From the IMG/VR virus record IMGVR_UViG_3300031227_000028, positions 18,857-82,856 of that record: a stretch of DNA of 64,000 nt. One strand, written 5' to 3'. The DNA comes from a virus. The translations under genes and the position numbers were made by a program. Each line of letters begins with the position of its first letter. Positions within the stretch are counted from its first letter, which is position 1. Under the pieces are notes generated by a model. It was given only the letters and a program-made list of their open reading frames with translations, did no database searches and was not told where the DNA came from. Below, one piece after another: positions 37,777-47,945 of the stretch.

Positions 37777-38867
37777 AGTTAACAATTGAAGGACCAATGT
37801 TTGATACTAGTGGTTATGCAAATCATGTAAGATATTTTTCTAATACTTTATATGATGTTAATAAAGATATTAAAATAGAAACAACTTTAGTTTCAGGTTG
37901 GGAACATATGTGTAATAGTCAAGAATTAGAAATGATTAAAAAACCATATGATGAAGATAGCACTTTAATATTTATTGGACAACCACCAAGTTGGCCATTT
38001 GCTATTGCAAAGAATCCTAAACATTTTATTGGATATTTAGTTTGTGAAGGAGATAAAGTTCCTAATTTTTGGTTAAAACATATTTTTGATGAACGAGTTG
38101 ACCAAATATGGGTACCTAGTAAACATGTAAAAAATGCTATTATAAATTCATGTTCAAATCCTAGTGATTTAGAATATCTAAATAATAAAATAAAAATAGT
38201 TCCTCATGGAGTTAATTTAGAATTATTTCAACCAAGAGATAAAGATAATAAAATTTATACATTTATTTGTAATAAAGGTTGGTCAAAAGGAATACATGAT
38301 AGAGGAGGAGTGCAATTTTTAGTTAAAGCATTTACAGAAGAATTTACTAGTAAAGAAAATGTTAGATTAAAAATTAAATTAAATACAGCATATCATTATC
38401 AAGGTTGGAATATTGATGAAGAGTTTAAAAAACTTAAATTAAATAAAAAAATTAATAAACCTAAAGTTGAATTAGCTATTGGTAATATGACGCAAGATGA
38501 ATTAGTTGAATTCTATAATAGTGGTGATGTATTTGTTTGTCCTACAATGGGAGAAGGATTTGGTTTAACTTATGCTGAAGCAATGTCTTGTCAAGTGCCT
38601 TGTATTGCAACTAATTTTGGTGGTCAAAAAGATTTTATAAACACTAAAAATGGTTGGTTATTAGATTGTAAACTTATAGATTCATATGAAGAAGAAGGAG
38701 TTAAATGGGCTTTACCAGATGTTGAACATCTTAAAAAATTAATGAGAGCTTGTTTTAAATATAAGAAGAAAGCAATTGAAAAAGGTGAACAAGCATATAA
38801 AGATATTTCTAAATATAGCTGGCGTAATTCTGTAAAAAAAGGAATGAAGTTCCTAAAGGAACTTTAA
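37773..38867 (+). CDS. Glycosyltransferase family 4-like
   Basis: The gene encodes 364 residues. GT-B/GT4 features are FDTSGYANHVRYF near the start, VPHGVNLELFQP, NKGWSKGIHDRGG in the middle and PTMGEGFGLTYAEAMSCQVPC near the C-terminus. It is the last plus-strand gene before the virion operon on the other strand; a bidirectional hairpin overlaps its end. Confidence 0.87.
   Translation: MKLTIEGPMFDTSGYANHVRYFSNTLYDVNKDIKIETTLVSGWEHMCNSQELEMIKKPYDEDSTLIFIGQPPSWPFAIAKNPKHFIGYLVCEGDKVPNFWLKHIFDERVDQIWVPSKHVKNAIINSCSNPSDLEYLNNKIKIVPHGVNLELFQPRDKDNKIYTFICNKGWSKGIHDRGGVQFLVKAFTEEFTSKENVRLKIKLNTAYHYQGWNIDEEFKKLKLNKKINKPKVELAIGNMTQDELVEFYNSGDVFVCPTMGEGFGLTYAEAMSCQVPCIATNFGGQKDFINTKNGWLLDCKLIDSYEEEGVKWALPDVEHLKKLMRACFKYKKKAIEKGEQAYKDISKYSWRNSVKKGMKFLKEL
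38847..38864. terminator. Bidirectional terminator between convergent operons
   Basis: AAGTTCC/GGAACTT with loop taaa. A T-rich run follows on the plus strand (atttttttta) and TTTTTTT on the minus strand. It lies in the short overlap of the convergent genes ending at 38867 (+) and 38853 (-). Confidence 0.75.
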
Positions 38868-40253
38868 ATTATTTTTTTTATATTCCCCATTTATAATATT
38901 AACTAATTGAACTTGTCCTGTATCCCATAAAAATGCATTAGTATTAGTCCATCCACTTGGGTTATTCTTCATATAAAATACTTTTAATGGCAAACTAGTT
39001 CCTACTGTATATGTATTTCTTAATATACCAGCATTGTGAACGTGTCCAGTAATACTTTTACCAAAATCAGTTTCTTTAGTTTTTAATGAACCTCTTCCAT
39101 ATCCAGGACCAGTGTTTCCATGATTAGCTAATTGAATTCCATGTAATTTATAATCTTGGTCCATTTTTAAAAAATTAACATTTTCAGGTAATCCACCGTG
39201 AGTTTTAATACCAATTTCTAATGGATTTTCTCCGTTTGCATAAGCTGATGCTAATTCAAAAGCTGTTCTAGCATTCATTGGGTCTTTAATAAATCTTCCT
39301 TCATCTAAATATCTTTCTAAAAATCCAGGGCTATGATTTGAATATATTACATTAACTTCTCTTCCTTCCATAGCATTTGCAAGTAACCAAAGTTCTTTAT
39401 TACAATCTCTTAATTCTTTATCTAAAGAAAGATTACCTTTATCTGCTCCTTCTCTTATCATTTGATATATTAATTCTTTTTGCATGTGATGAGAAATACT
39501 ATGTCCATTAAAAAAATCATGTAAAAATAATCTATCTGGTTTATATTCTTTTATCATATCAAAATTAGCTTTACGTACTTTTTTATCTGTATAACCATTA
39601 TGATAATCTCCTAATATTAAAGCATCTAAATTAGCTTGTTGTGGTTGAGAATTTGAGCTAAATTTAATACCTAAGTCAACAAAAGTACCATTGACCATTG
39701 AATGAATATTACGATGATGATACTTACTATTGTTAACAATATCTACAACCCAAGCACCATATACATGGTCTCTTAGTGCAATATTTCCTAATCTTCTTCT
39801 TTCTGCACTGGTATCTTTATGTGTTGCATAATTAGGTTCTGTAATTGCTCCTGGTGTAATTAATGCTCTTGGCATTTTAACATTACTATGTGAAATATAT
39901 TTAAGTCTTTGTTTAGGACTTGCAAATATTTTACTTGTTTCTCTTTGACTAAATCTAGCTAATCCAACTAATGGGTCTATTTGATATGGTCTAATATTAA
40001 ATTGATCTATTTCAATATTATCATTAAGTTTTAATTTACCATATTCTATATGATAATCTTTTAAAGAATCATCAATGTTTTCTATATTCCAATCTTGTCT
40101 TGCACTTTCTCCTATTGTGGGTAAGATAATTAATTCATCGGCGAATTCATCTACATAATTTTCTAATGATTTTAAAAAATTTTTATTAGGTTTTGCAAAT
40201 GCTTGAGCTGTTGTTACTACATAAGTTTTTGTTTCATGCTTAATTTTAACCAC
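38853..40253 (-). CDS. Calcineurin-like metallophosphoesterase, phage T5 A1-like
   Basis: The gene encodes 466 residues. The N-terminal TYVVTTAQAFAKPNKNFLKS and LIILPTIGESARQDW match the opening of the A1-like family of phages. Metal motifs are GDYHNG (D216, H218), HDFFNGH near 245-251, SNHSPGF near 305 and GHVHNAG near 408. In T5, A1 is needed for second-step DNA transfer and host DNA breakdown. Here it is the final gene of the virion operon, so it may travel in the particle or act late. A GTG start is implied. Confidence 0.7.
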   Translation of the reverse strand: MVKIKHETKTYVVTTAQAFAKPNKNFLKSLENYVDEFADELIILPTIGESARQDWNIENIDDSLKDYHIEYGKLKLNDNIEIDQFNIRPYQIDPLVGLARFSQRETSKIFASPKQRLKYISHSNVKMPRALITPGAITEPNYATHKDTSAERRRLGNIALRDHVYGAWVVDIVNNSKYHHRNIHSMVNGTFVDLGIKFSSNSQPQQANLDALILGDYHNGYTDKKVRKANFDMIKEYKPDRLFLHDFFNGHSISHHMQKELIYQMIREGADKGNLSLDKELRDCNKELWLLANAMEGREVNVIYSNHSPGFLERYLDEGRFIKDPMNARTAFELASAYANGENPLEIGIKTHGGLPENVNFLKMDQDYKLHGIQLANHGNTGPGYGRGSLKTKETDFGKSITGHVHNAGILRNTYTVGTSLPLKVFYMKNNPSGWTNTNAFLWDTGQVQLVNIINGEYKKNNLKFL

Positions 40254-40262
40254 TCCTTTATT

Positions 40263-40631
40263 TTATTTAAATTGCCATGTTATTTGTAATTGTAATTCTG
40301 CTGTTCCATTAAAAGTTTCTGGATTACTTAAACTATCATAACTCCATAAATCTCCTGTTCCTAATCCTGATGCAGTTCTTCCACCAAATTCTCTTAATGT
40401 TGTACCGCTCATTTGAGATACAGTATAATCATAAGTATATTCAATTTCATTTGGTGTTGTAGTTATTACAGAACTATATCCTGATGAAGCTGTACCATTA
40501 ACTAAACCTGACCTAGTTGAAACAACTGTTCCAGAACCATCACCTATTTCTGCATAACCAGGATATAATCTACTCCCTGTTGGACTTATACTTAATGCAA
40601 GTCCTGATTTCATTATTTCTGTTGATACCAT
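40263..40631 (-). CDS. Putative virion/tail protein
   Basis: The gene encodes 122 residues, rich in Ser, Thr and Gly and beta-predicted (SGLVNGTASSGYSSVITTTP), ending in LQLQITWQFK. This is typical of phage tail or decoration proteins. The specific role is unknown. Confidence 0.55.
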   Translation of the reverse strand: MVSTEIMKSGLALSISPTGSRLYPGYAEIGDGSGTVVSTRSGLVNGTASSGYSSVITTTPNEIEYTYDYTVSQMSGTTLREFGGRTASGLGTGDLWSYDSLSNPETFNGTAELQLQITWQFK

Positions 40632-40638
40632 TTTATTC

Positions 40639-42840
40639 TCATGTATTAAAATCTGTTGTTATATAAGCTTGAAATGCTGGAGTACCTATTGGAAATTTAG
40701 GTGTTATTTTTAATTTAACATTAAATCCAGCTAATTTATTTCCTGAACCGTCTTCACCGTTCTCTATTATAGTTCCACAAGATTGTGGAGTATCTAATAT
40801 AGTTGTATGATAAAATTTATTATTAAAAGGTATACTAGCATCATTAGTATTTGATATTGGTATTATTCCATAATCAATACTACCTGCTGGAATATCGTTA
40901 CTAATATAATTTATTCCTGAATAATTAGTTAAATATGTACTATCCCAAGTAAGAGCAATATTATCTTCATTAATATGTGCTGAAATTGTTGCCGGTGCAA
41001 AACTAGTATAAGCTGATGTATCATAATATGACCCAGTAACTGAACCTAACATATATTCATAATATCTATATGTTGCTCCTTCTCTTGTTGATGCTTTTAA
41101 TCTAGTAATAGCTTCACCTGTTTCTGAATTGTATATTAATCCTGGAGCACCTACACTAACTGTTGTTAAAATATCTGTTAAAATATCATCTTCTAATTTA
41201 GTATAATTATCGTTTTCTAAATCCCATTCTGTAATAATTATATGTGAAGAATCAGTTGTACTACCGCTACTTCTAAAACCTGCTACAGCACCTATTTTTG
41301 GATTTCTAAAATTTATATATTGACTAACTGATGCATAATGGTCAACCGAACTTGCAGTTGTTCCAATACCAGTTTGACTATCTGATGTTAAATTTCCATT
41401 TACAAATCTTAATATTGTATCTTGCCCTTGGTCAAATACATCATCTTCCACAGAAAAACCAATATAATATAATATTTTACTATTATTATAATAAAATTTT
41501 CCTAAAGACATAGTATAATCAAGTGAACTCATACTATCTCCTGAATAAAGAGTTGGACTAAAAGTATCTCTAGCAGCTACAAGAGTAGTTCCAGCATCTG
41601 ATATATATAAATCTCCAATTCTACATTCTAATGCTATTGCTCCATTATCATCAGTATAACCATGTGTTATAATATTTTGAGATACAAAAGTAGTACCAAT
41701 CATTGCAGCTTGAGCTGGTAGTATATTAGTTATTGTTGTATAATATTCATCTCTAATATCACCTGATGAAACTGAACCTGGTACAGTTTCTAATTCATCA
41801 ACTGCATGAGTATGTTCCCATTGAATAACTCCTGAACTATTATATTTATAAGTAAAATAATCTCCATACCAAATTAATGAATCTGGGTCACCACTGAGAG
41901 AAATAAATGCTGCATGCCATTCTCTAAGTAAATTTGTACTTACATAAACATTATAACTACTATCAAACGCTATAGATTGATATGTTCTTAATATACCTCC
42001 ACTAGGTGTAGCATGTGAACCTCCAAATCTATCGTTAAAACTTGTTGCTGTAGGAACTGTTCCACTTGGCATAGTATAATCTATAGGTACATTTACAAGT
42101 TGTGATTTTAATTGTATATCAATAATAGCTGCTCTATAAGTTCCTTGACTATCTAAATATAATGTTTTAAGATATCTTCCTTTTGTAACTGGACTTAAAA
42201 AATCAGTTTCAGAAGTTGTAAAATCCATAACTAAATATGAACCATTATATTTAGTTAATATAGTATCCCATTCAACTTTATTAGGAATATCTTCTGTCCA
42301 AGTTATTGTTGGAGATATATTCTCCCAACCGCTTGGTAAAGTTACAGTACCAGCTAATATATCATCAACTAAATAATAAGCAAATGAATAATATTTATTT
42401 AATATTTCATTTAATTGATTAATAGCATTTGTTAAATCGTTCCAATTATCAAGTGTTGGATAATCTGTATCAACACTTAAAGTTGGTAAAGTAAAACTAT
42501 CAACAGTTGAATCATCAAAAAATTTATATAATACATTTGTTAATACTTCTTGAGCATTTAATAAATCAATTCTTAACGCTGGAACTTTTATTACTAAAGC
42601 ATCCATATCAGTTTTAATAGCGTTCCATCTAGCAACATTAAGATAATCTCCGTCTTGATAATCATAACTAGCTGTTGCAGTATATGAAGTAGACGTTTGA
42701 ACCCAACCACCTGTACCGGTGTCTAAAGTAGCTATCATAGTAACTATAGCGTTATGTATTTTAGTTGAATTCTCCACTGATTCTTGAATTTCACTAATCA
42801 TTGAAGGAAAACATCTTTCTGATAATATACGTTCTTTCAT
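40639..42840 (-). CDS. Large tail-associated protein, possible receptor-binding or spike
   Basis: The gene encodes 733 residues. The first 150 are helical with repeated Trp-Asn motifs (LNVARWNAIKTDMDAL, YPTLDNWNDLTNAINQL), reminiscent of structural connectors. The rest is beta-rich with DxD and Tyr/Ser-rich stretches. Position late in the tail operon suggests a distal tail protein. Not recognised. Confidence 0.5.
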   Translation of the reverse strand: MKERILSERCFPSMISEIQESVENSTKIHNAIVTMIATLDTGTGGWVQTSTSYTATASYDYQDGDYLNVARWNAIKTDMDALVIKVPALRIDLLNAQEVLTNVLYKFFDDSTVDSFTLPTLSVDTDYPTLDNWNDLTNAINQLNEILNKYYSFAYYLVDDILAGTVTLPSGWENISPTITWTEDIPNKVEWDTILTKYNGSYLVMDFTTSETDFLSPVTKGRYLKTLYLDSQGTYRAAIIDIQLKSQLVNVPIDYTMPSGTVPTATSFNDRFGGSHATPSGGILRTYQSIAFDSSYNVYVSTNLLREWHAAFISLSGDPDSLIWYGDYFTYKYNSSGVIQWEHTHAVDELETVPGSVSSGDIRDEYYTTITNILPAQAAMIGTTFVSQNIITHGYTDDNGAIALECRIGDLYISDAGTTLVAARDTFSPTLYSGDSMSSLDYTMSLGKFYYNNSKILYYIGFSVEDDVFDQGQDTILRFVNGNLTSDSQTGIGTTASSVDHYASVSQYINFRNPKIGAVAGFRSSGSTTDSSHIIITEWDLENDNYTKLEDDILTDILTTVSVGAPGLIYNSETGEAITRLKASTREGATYRYYEYMLGSVTGSYYDTSAYTSFAPATISAHINEDNIALTWDSTYLTNYSGINYISNDIPAGSIDYGIIPISNTNDASIPFNNKFYHTTILDTPQSCGTIIENGEDGSGNKLAGFNVKLKITPKFPIGTPAFQAYITTDFNT

Positions 42841-42842
42841 TT

Positions 42843-43166
42843 TTAAGTTCCTGAATAAGATATTTCTGTTCTAGTTATTTTAGCATTATTACCTATAAAT
42901 CTATAATAAATTCCACTTGTTGATGCATCTGAAAATTTATTAGATACACCTCTATCAAAACTATATATAGCTAAAGTGTTTCCGCTATAAAAATTTGGTA
43001 TTCTAGGTTGATAACTATTTTCATTATCACCGTTACTTGAAATTTGATATTGAATATTATTTAAATTTTCTCCATCAATAGTAAACCAAACTGTATTATA
43101 TGAATCAATAGCATTTTTTGCTATTTGTTTTCCTTTTAATATTTTAGGTAGTAATGGTATTGGCAT
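42843..43166 (-). CDS. Hypothetical tail-region protein
   Basis: The gene encodes 107 residues, beta-rich (YNTVWFTIDGENLNNIQYQI), between two large tail genes with gaps of one to two bases. Not recognised. Confidence 0.5.
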   Translation of the reverse strand: MPIPLLPKILKGKQIAKNAIDSYNTVWFTIDGENLNNIQYQISSNGDNENSYQPRIPNFYSGNTLAIYSFDRGVSNKFSDASTSGIYYRFIGNNAKITRTEISYSGT

Positions 43167-43167
43167 C

Positions 43168-45009
43168 TTAAACTATACGAACCTCTCTAGTTATATTATG
43201 AGCTTCTGGACCATATCCTAAGCTTGCAGTAACATTAAATAATCCTTTTATAGAACCATTTATTTGCCAAAAATATGTTAACCTTGTTGAAAATGGAAAT
43301 TCAGCTATGTCCCAAGGATTAGCTGTTGGGTCAGATTCTGTAGCAGGAGAATTAACAAGTATTACATCATCAAAAGTAAAACTATATGTACTATTTGATA
43401 TTTCCCATAATATATTATAATTATAATAATCATCAAACCCAGTATTATTAAACTCTACCCATACAAACCAGTCAGTTGTTTCATTTCCTATTGATGTTGG
43501 TAATGGATAATTATTTGAATATACCCATCCTATTGCTGTTGTATTAGTGGTATTATATACATTTAATCCTGTTTCTGATACTGTACTACCATTAGCAGTT
43601 ATATTTAAAAAATGTGTACTATATGTAGTTGAAACATTCATTGGTTTCCAAGTAAAATCATATAAACCAGTTGTTCCTATTGAAACATTTTCTGTTGTAT
43701 TAATTAATCCTAAATGTGCTATTGTATTTGTATCTAATTGGTTAAATTCAAAATCTTTACTAAATACACCATCACTAGTAATATTAACTTGAAAATTCAT
43801 TGTCTTATATAAAAAATATTCCGCTAATCCTGCTGTGGTATTAGCCATTATAATATCATTAAGAGTTATTCCTGTTATTTCATCTTCAAATATAATTGAA
43901 AAATCTTCTGATTCATTTGCATCTAAATAATCTAACCAACTACAAATACTAGTATATCCTGGTGATATTGTTAATGTTATATTAGTATCAACATCCATTC
44001 TTGATGAACTATCTGAATTACAAGTATTACCCATCCATAAAGAATAAGCACTTTCTGATGATAAACTAATATTATCTATTAAAGGTATAGATAAATTATT
44101 AGTTCTACTTAATGTAAAAATATATGTAAAATTTTTTAATTTAATTGAACTTAAATCAATTAATCCTGTTGAGTCAGTACCTTCTATTATATTACCTGAC
44201 ATATTTTCGTATGAATATGATAAAGTATAATTTGTATGAACATTATCTATCCCACTTGTATCATATGTAAATTGATAAGCAGTAATATAAGTTGATGGAC
44301 TTATTGAATTTGTATATGTTCCTTGTAAAGCTGAACCAACAGCAAATCCATCAAAATGTAAAGCATTGAAAGTTAATGTATTATCACTACATACAATATC
44401 TGTACAAATAGAAGGGTCATTACAATCACCAGTTAAAACATTGGATGCTACTATTTCTGAATTATATACTAAATCATTATAAGTTGATTGGAATGTATCA
44501 GAATAATATATATTATAATCATCGCAAGATATATTTCGTACAATTATGGTTGCTGATTTATTTAAATTATTAGCATAAATATTACTACTATTAACTGCTA
44601 TAAAATTTTCTCCCGATATTACATCTTCTGTAAAAGTTATATCAGTAATATCAACTACATTATTCCACTTTGTTTTTATTGATGACGAGTCAATAGTAAA
44701 ATCAACAACACTTGTTTTTTCTAAATCAGATAAAGCTGAAACATTAGTACTATCTCCATAATCATAAAAAGGTGCAGAACAATCTTCTGTCCATTCTTGT
44801 GAAACAATCCAATCAGAACAAACACTACTACCAACACAAAGATAACCTAAAGGTGGTTCTGGAAAATAAGTAGTATATCCATCTGTTGTACATACTGAAG
44901 GACAAAAATTTTTTGTACATCCACTATTACCACCAAGTCCAAAAACATTAATACTCAACAAAACCCCAACCAGTAAAAATATAAACATTAATCTTATTTT
45001 ATTTTTCAT
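43168..45009 (-). CDS. Secreted, N-glycosylation-rich surface protein in the tail operon
   Basis: The gene encodes 613 residues. A classical signal peptide is present: basic start MKNKIR, hydrophobic core LMFIFLLVGVLLSINVFG, then a cysteine-rich segment. The rest is beta-rich with very many N-x-S/T sequons. Such architecture is that of an archaeal surface glycoprotein rather than a cytoplasmically assembled tail protein. It may be displayed on the host cell or added to virions at the membrane. It overlaps the upstream gene by four bases. Confidence 0.65.
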   Translation of the reverse strand: MKNKIRLMFIFLLVGVLLSINVFGLGGNSGCTKNFCPSVCTTDGYTTYFPEPPLGYLCVGSSVCSDWIVSQEWTEDCSAPFYDYGDSTNVSALSDLEKTSVVDFTIDSSSIKTKWNNVVDITDITFTEDVISGENFIAVNSSNIYANNLNKSATIIVRNISCDDYNIYYSDTFQSTYNDLVYNSEIVASNVLTGDCNDPSICTDIVCSDNTLTFNALHFDGFAVGSALQGTYTNSISPSTYITAYQFTYDTSGIDNVHTNYTLSYSYENMSGNIIEGTDSTGLIDLSSIKLKNFTYIFTLSRTNNLSIPLIDNISLSSESAYSLWMGNTCNSDSSSRMDVDTNITLTISPGYTSICSWLDYLDANESEDFSIIFEDEITGITLNDIIMANTTAGLAEYFLYKTMNFQVNITSDGVFSKDFEFNQLDTNTIAHLGLINTTENVSIGTTGLYDFTWKPMNVSTTYSTHFLNITANGSTVSETGLNVYNTTNTTAIGWVYSNNYPLPTSIGNETTDWFVWVEFNNTGFDDYYNYNILWEISNSTYSFTFDDVILVNSPATESDPTANPWDIAEFPFSTRLTYFWQINGSIKGLFNVTASLGYGPEAHNITREVRIV

Positions 45010-47945
45010 TCTAACCCAATCTCCCCATCAATGTATGTAACATTAACAGCTGTTCCTGCACCATCATCATTAGTTGTAATATAATGAGCAGATATATTTG
45101 TTGATATTGTTGTATTAATATAATAGTTTGAAGTTATATTCCATAAACATCCGCTATTTGGTTGACTTATTGAACTAATACCATTATTACTAAAATTATA
45201 ATAAATTGGATATGCACCAGTTGCTGTTAAAGCTCCTGTAGTAAAATTATATACAGTATCAGTTGAACTCCAATTAGGAGTATAACTAATATTGCTTTTA
45301 GTTAATCCATAATTGTCCCAACAAAAACTTATTGATGAATTATATTCTGAAACAGTTGTAAAATTATAATCTAAAAGATAATTACTCCATAATCCATCAC
45401 TAACTAATATAGTATAATGATATGTTGTATCTGCTTCTCTATCTGTCCATAAATAACTAGTATTTGAACCACTTGTAACTCCAGTAGTTGTTTCTATAGG
45501 AGAACACGAATAAGTATTTTCACATGGATAATATATAACAGTTAAATCTCTGCCTTCTTCATCTAGAACATACACTGATAAATTAACCCAATTTAATTTT
45601 CCAGTGGCTCCAGCATCAGGAGAAACTAATGTAATAGTTACATTATTATATTGTCTTACCGCAATATATGAATAATATGAAGTTCCACTTGTATTAGTTG
45701 AATCATTTGAACCATAATAATCATAATTCAATCCACATGTTATGAATGAACCCACAGTAGATGCATTAGTAAGAATTTGTGAACCTATTTCCCCAGATAT
45801 TTCAGTATATGTTACTAAATTTACTGATTCATACCACGTATAATTTTGAACAGTAATAGGATTAACATTAGTATAAGTACAATTAATATAATCAACTCTT
45901 GTAGCATTTAAAACAGCTACTGTTGGTGTTATAGAAACAACTACTCCTCCAAATACTTCTGCTGTTGTAAATGTTATATTACTTTCTGAATCATTATAAA
46001 TTGTGTCACTAACTATATAAGACCAAGAATATGTAGTATTTATTATTCTATCATCCCAAGTTGTTGAAACTGTTGAACCATTTGTAACTGGATAAAAATT
46101 TGTTGCAGTACATCCAAAATCTGCACATTTATATATTGATACATTCATGTCTCTTCCTTGTTCATTTGAAACAGTTAAATTAAGATAAATAAGTTCTCTT
46201 TGGTCTGTTGCTGTGTCAATTGGAGATTCAGTTATAGTAAATGTATTTGTATCCCAAGGTAAAATTAATGTTGTAGTTGTGCTATTAAGTAAATAATCAG
46301 TACTCTCAAATGTATAATTAACTCCACATTTTAAATATGTTGAACTTGCAGTTTCATTTGAAGATATATTTTGTGTTGTTAAACTATCTATTAAAATAAA
46401 AGTAATATTATCACTTGAATTATACCAAGAATAATTATTAAATACTACTCCAGTTGCAATAGTATGTGAACAACTAACATTCTCAGAAAAAGTAATATTA
46501 CCTACAGCTGTAGTTGGAGTTTGAGTTATGATAATTTCTGAACCAATTAAAACATGTCCTTCTATTTTTCCAGAACCTTCTTGTCCTAATAATACTCCTA
46601 AATTACCATCATAATCTAAAGCCATATCTGGCATTATTTTTGTTTGTGAACCAGCTTGTTCAAACGAAGTACTATAAGTTGCATCATAATTCCATGATGT
46701 ACCATTCCATAAATAACCGTTTGCTGAATCAATATAACCTCCAACTAATGCTAAATAATCTGTACCATTAAAAGGATTATTAATGACATCTATATATGTA
46801 TTTGAACTAGTAGGTAATCCAACTACTATAGATGTATCTGCCACCCAAGTTTTTGTAATTGAATTCCAATAATAAGATTTATCATCACCACTATCTTGTT
46901 GTGAAATAATTAAATCTATTTCATCATTTCCAGAAATATTAGTAAATGAAGTTATTTTAAACCAAGGACCATTAACTGATGTATTAATTCCTGATATTGC
47001 TGTTGCATTAACTGCCCAAGATGAACCATCATATTGATATGCAGAATATGTAAATTCAGAAGTTTCATCACCAATAACTATTAAGCTCCAATTATTATCA
47101 TTAAATAAATTATATACAAATCCACAACTTGCCCATTTTAAACTAGCCATACTATTTAATAAAGTAGCATTTTCTACATAAGATGAACCATTCCATTGAT
47201 ATGCTGTTAAATTATTTAAATCTGTTCTTGTAGCAGAAGCAGATGATGCTTCAAGCATTATTTTATTATGTCCATAAAAATCACTAGCAGTACAAGTTCT
47301 ATGATTTTCATAATATGCTATTGCTGGGGCAATTGTATTATCTAAGGTCCATCCATATGATACCACTGGATCAAACATTCTTACATCATATTCTTCATAA
47401 CTTGTTTCTGGTTTATATCTAATTATTATTTTATCTGAACTTAATTGTTGAAATACTTTTGAGTAATAAGCACTGTCTTCCCATTCAACTTTCATTCTTC
47501 TTCCAAATGAAAATGGTGAATTTATTATTTGAGTTTCTCCACCATAAGTAATATCTCTATATTCAAAATGTAATATTTTGCCTTCACAATTTATACAAAT
47601 ATGTTTAGTTTCTATTGGAACTAATTCAACATCTGTTACATTACCATTAAATATATATTTAGATATAGTAGTTATATTATCTTTCCATAACGATTTTCTC
47701 TCTATAATAGTAAGGCCATTTTCATCATAAGTAGTTACTTCTCTTGATTTAGCACGCATTTTAGTTGTACCATCAAATAAATTTACATATTCTTTAGCTC
47801 CTAAATTCCATCCATCATCCCAAGTATAATATTCTGTTACTGTATTTTCTACTACTATCTTAACATTATCTGGCATCATTATATATATGCTAGCTGTAAG
47901 AATTATCATTATTAAAGTACCTAAAATTATTTTTTGTTTAACCAT
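45006..47945 (-). CDS. Membrane-anchored or secreted repeat protein (Ig/Fn3-like), tail operon
   Basis: The gene encodes 979 residues. The N-terminal hydrophobic helix IILGTLIMIILTASIYIM is a signal anchor. Residues up to about 500 look globular with DGNLGVLLGQEGSG-type propeller-like repeats. Two Ig/Fn3-like repeats follow, marked by NEQGRDMNVSIYKC and DEEGRDLTVIYYPC, with many N-x-S/T sites. It is probably exported by Sec and glycosylated. A cell-surface or virion spike role is inferred. Confidence 0.6.
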   Translation of the reverse strand: MVKQKIILGTLIMIILTASIYIMMPDNVKIVVENTVTEYYTWDDGWNLGAKEYVNLFDGTTKMRAKSREVTTYDENGLTIIERKSLWKDNITTISKYIFNGNVTDVELVPIETKHICINCEGKILHFEYRDITYGGETQIINSPFSFGRRMKVEWEDSAYYSKVFQQLSSDKIIIRYKPETSYEEYDVRMFDPVVSYGWTLDNTIAPAIAYYENHRTCTASDFYGHNKIMLEASSASATRTDLNNLTAYQWNGSSYVENATLLNSMASLKWASCGFVYNLFNDNNWSLIVIGDETSEFTYSAYQYDGSSWAVNATAISGINTSVNGPWFKITSFTNISGNDEIDLIISQQDSGDDKSYYWNSITKTWVADTSIVVGLPTSSNTYIDVINNPFNGTDYLALVGGYIDSANGYLWNGTSWNYDATYSTSFEQAGSQTKIMPDMALDYDGNLGVLLGQEGSGKIEGHVLIGSEIIITQTPTTAVGNITFSENVSCSHTIATGVVFNNYSWYNSSDNITFILIDSLTTQNISSNETASSTYLKCGVNYTFESTDYLLNSTTTTLILPWDTNTFTITESPIDTATDQRELIYLNLTVSNEQGRDMNVSIYKCADFGCTATNFYPVTNGSTVSTTWDDRIINTTYSWSYIVSDTIYNDSESNITFTTAEVFGGVVVSITPTVAVLNATRVDYINCTYTNVNPITVQNYTWYESVNLVTYTEISGEIGSQILTNASTVGSFITCGLNYDYYGSNDSTNTSGTSYYSYIAVRQYNNVTITLVSPDAGATGKLNWVNLSVYVLDEEGRDLTVIYYPCENTYSCSPIETTTGVTSGSNTSYLWTDREADTTYHYTILVSDGLWSNYLLDYNFTTVSEYNSSISFCWDNYGLTKSNISYTPNWSSTDTVYNFTTGALTATGAYPIYYNFSNNGISSISQPNSGCLWNITSNYYINTTISTNISAHYITTNDDGAGTAVNVTYIDGEIGLE

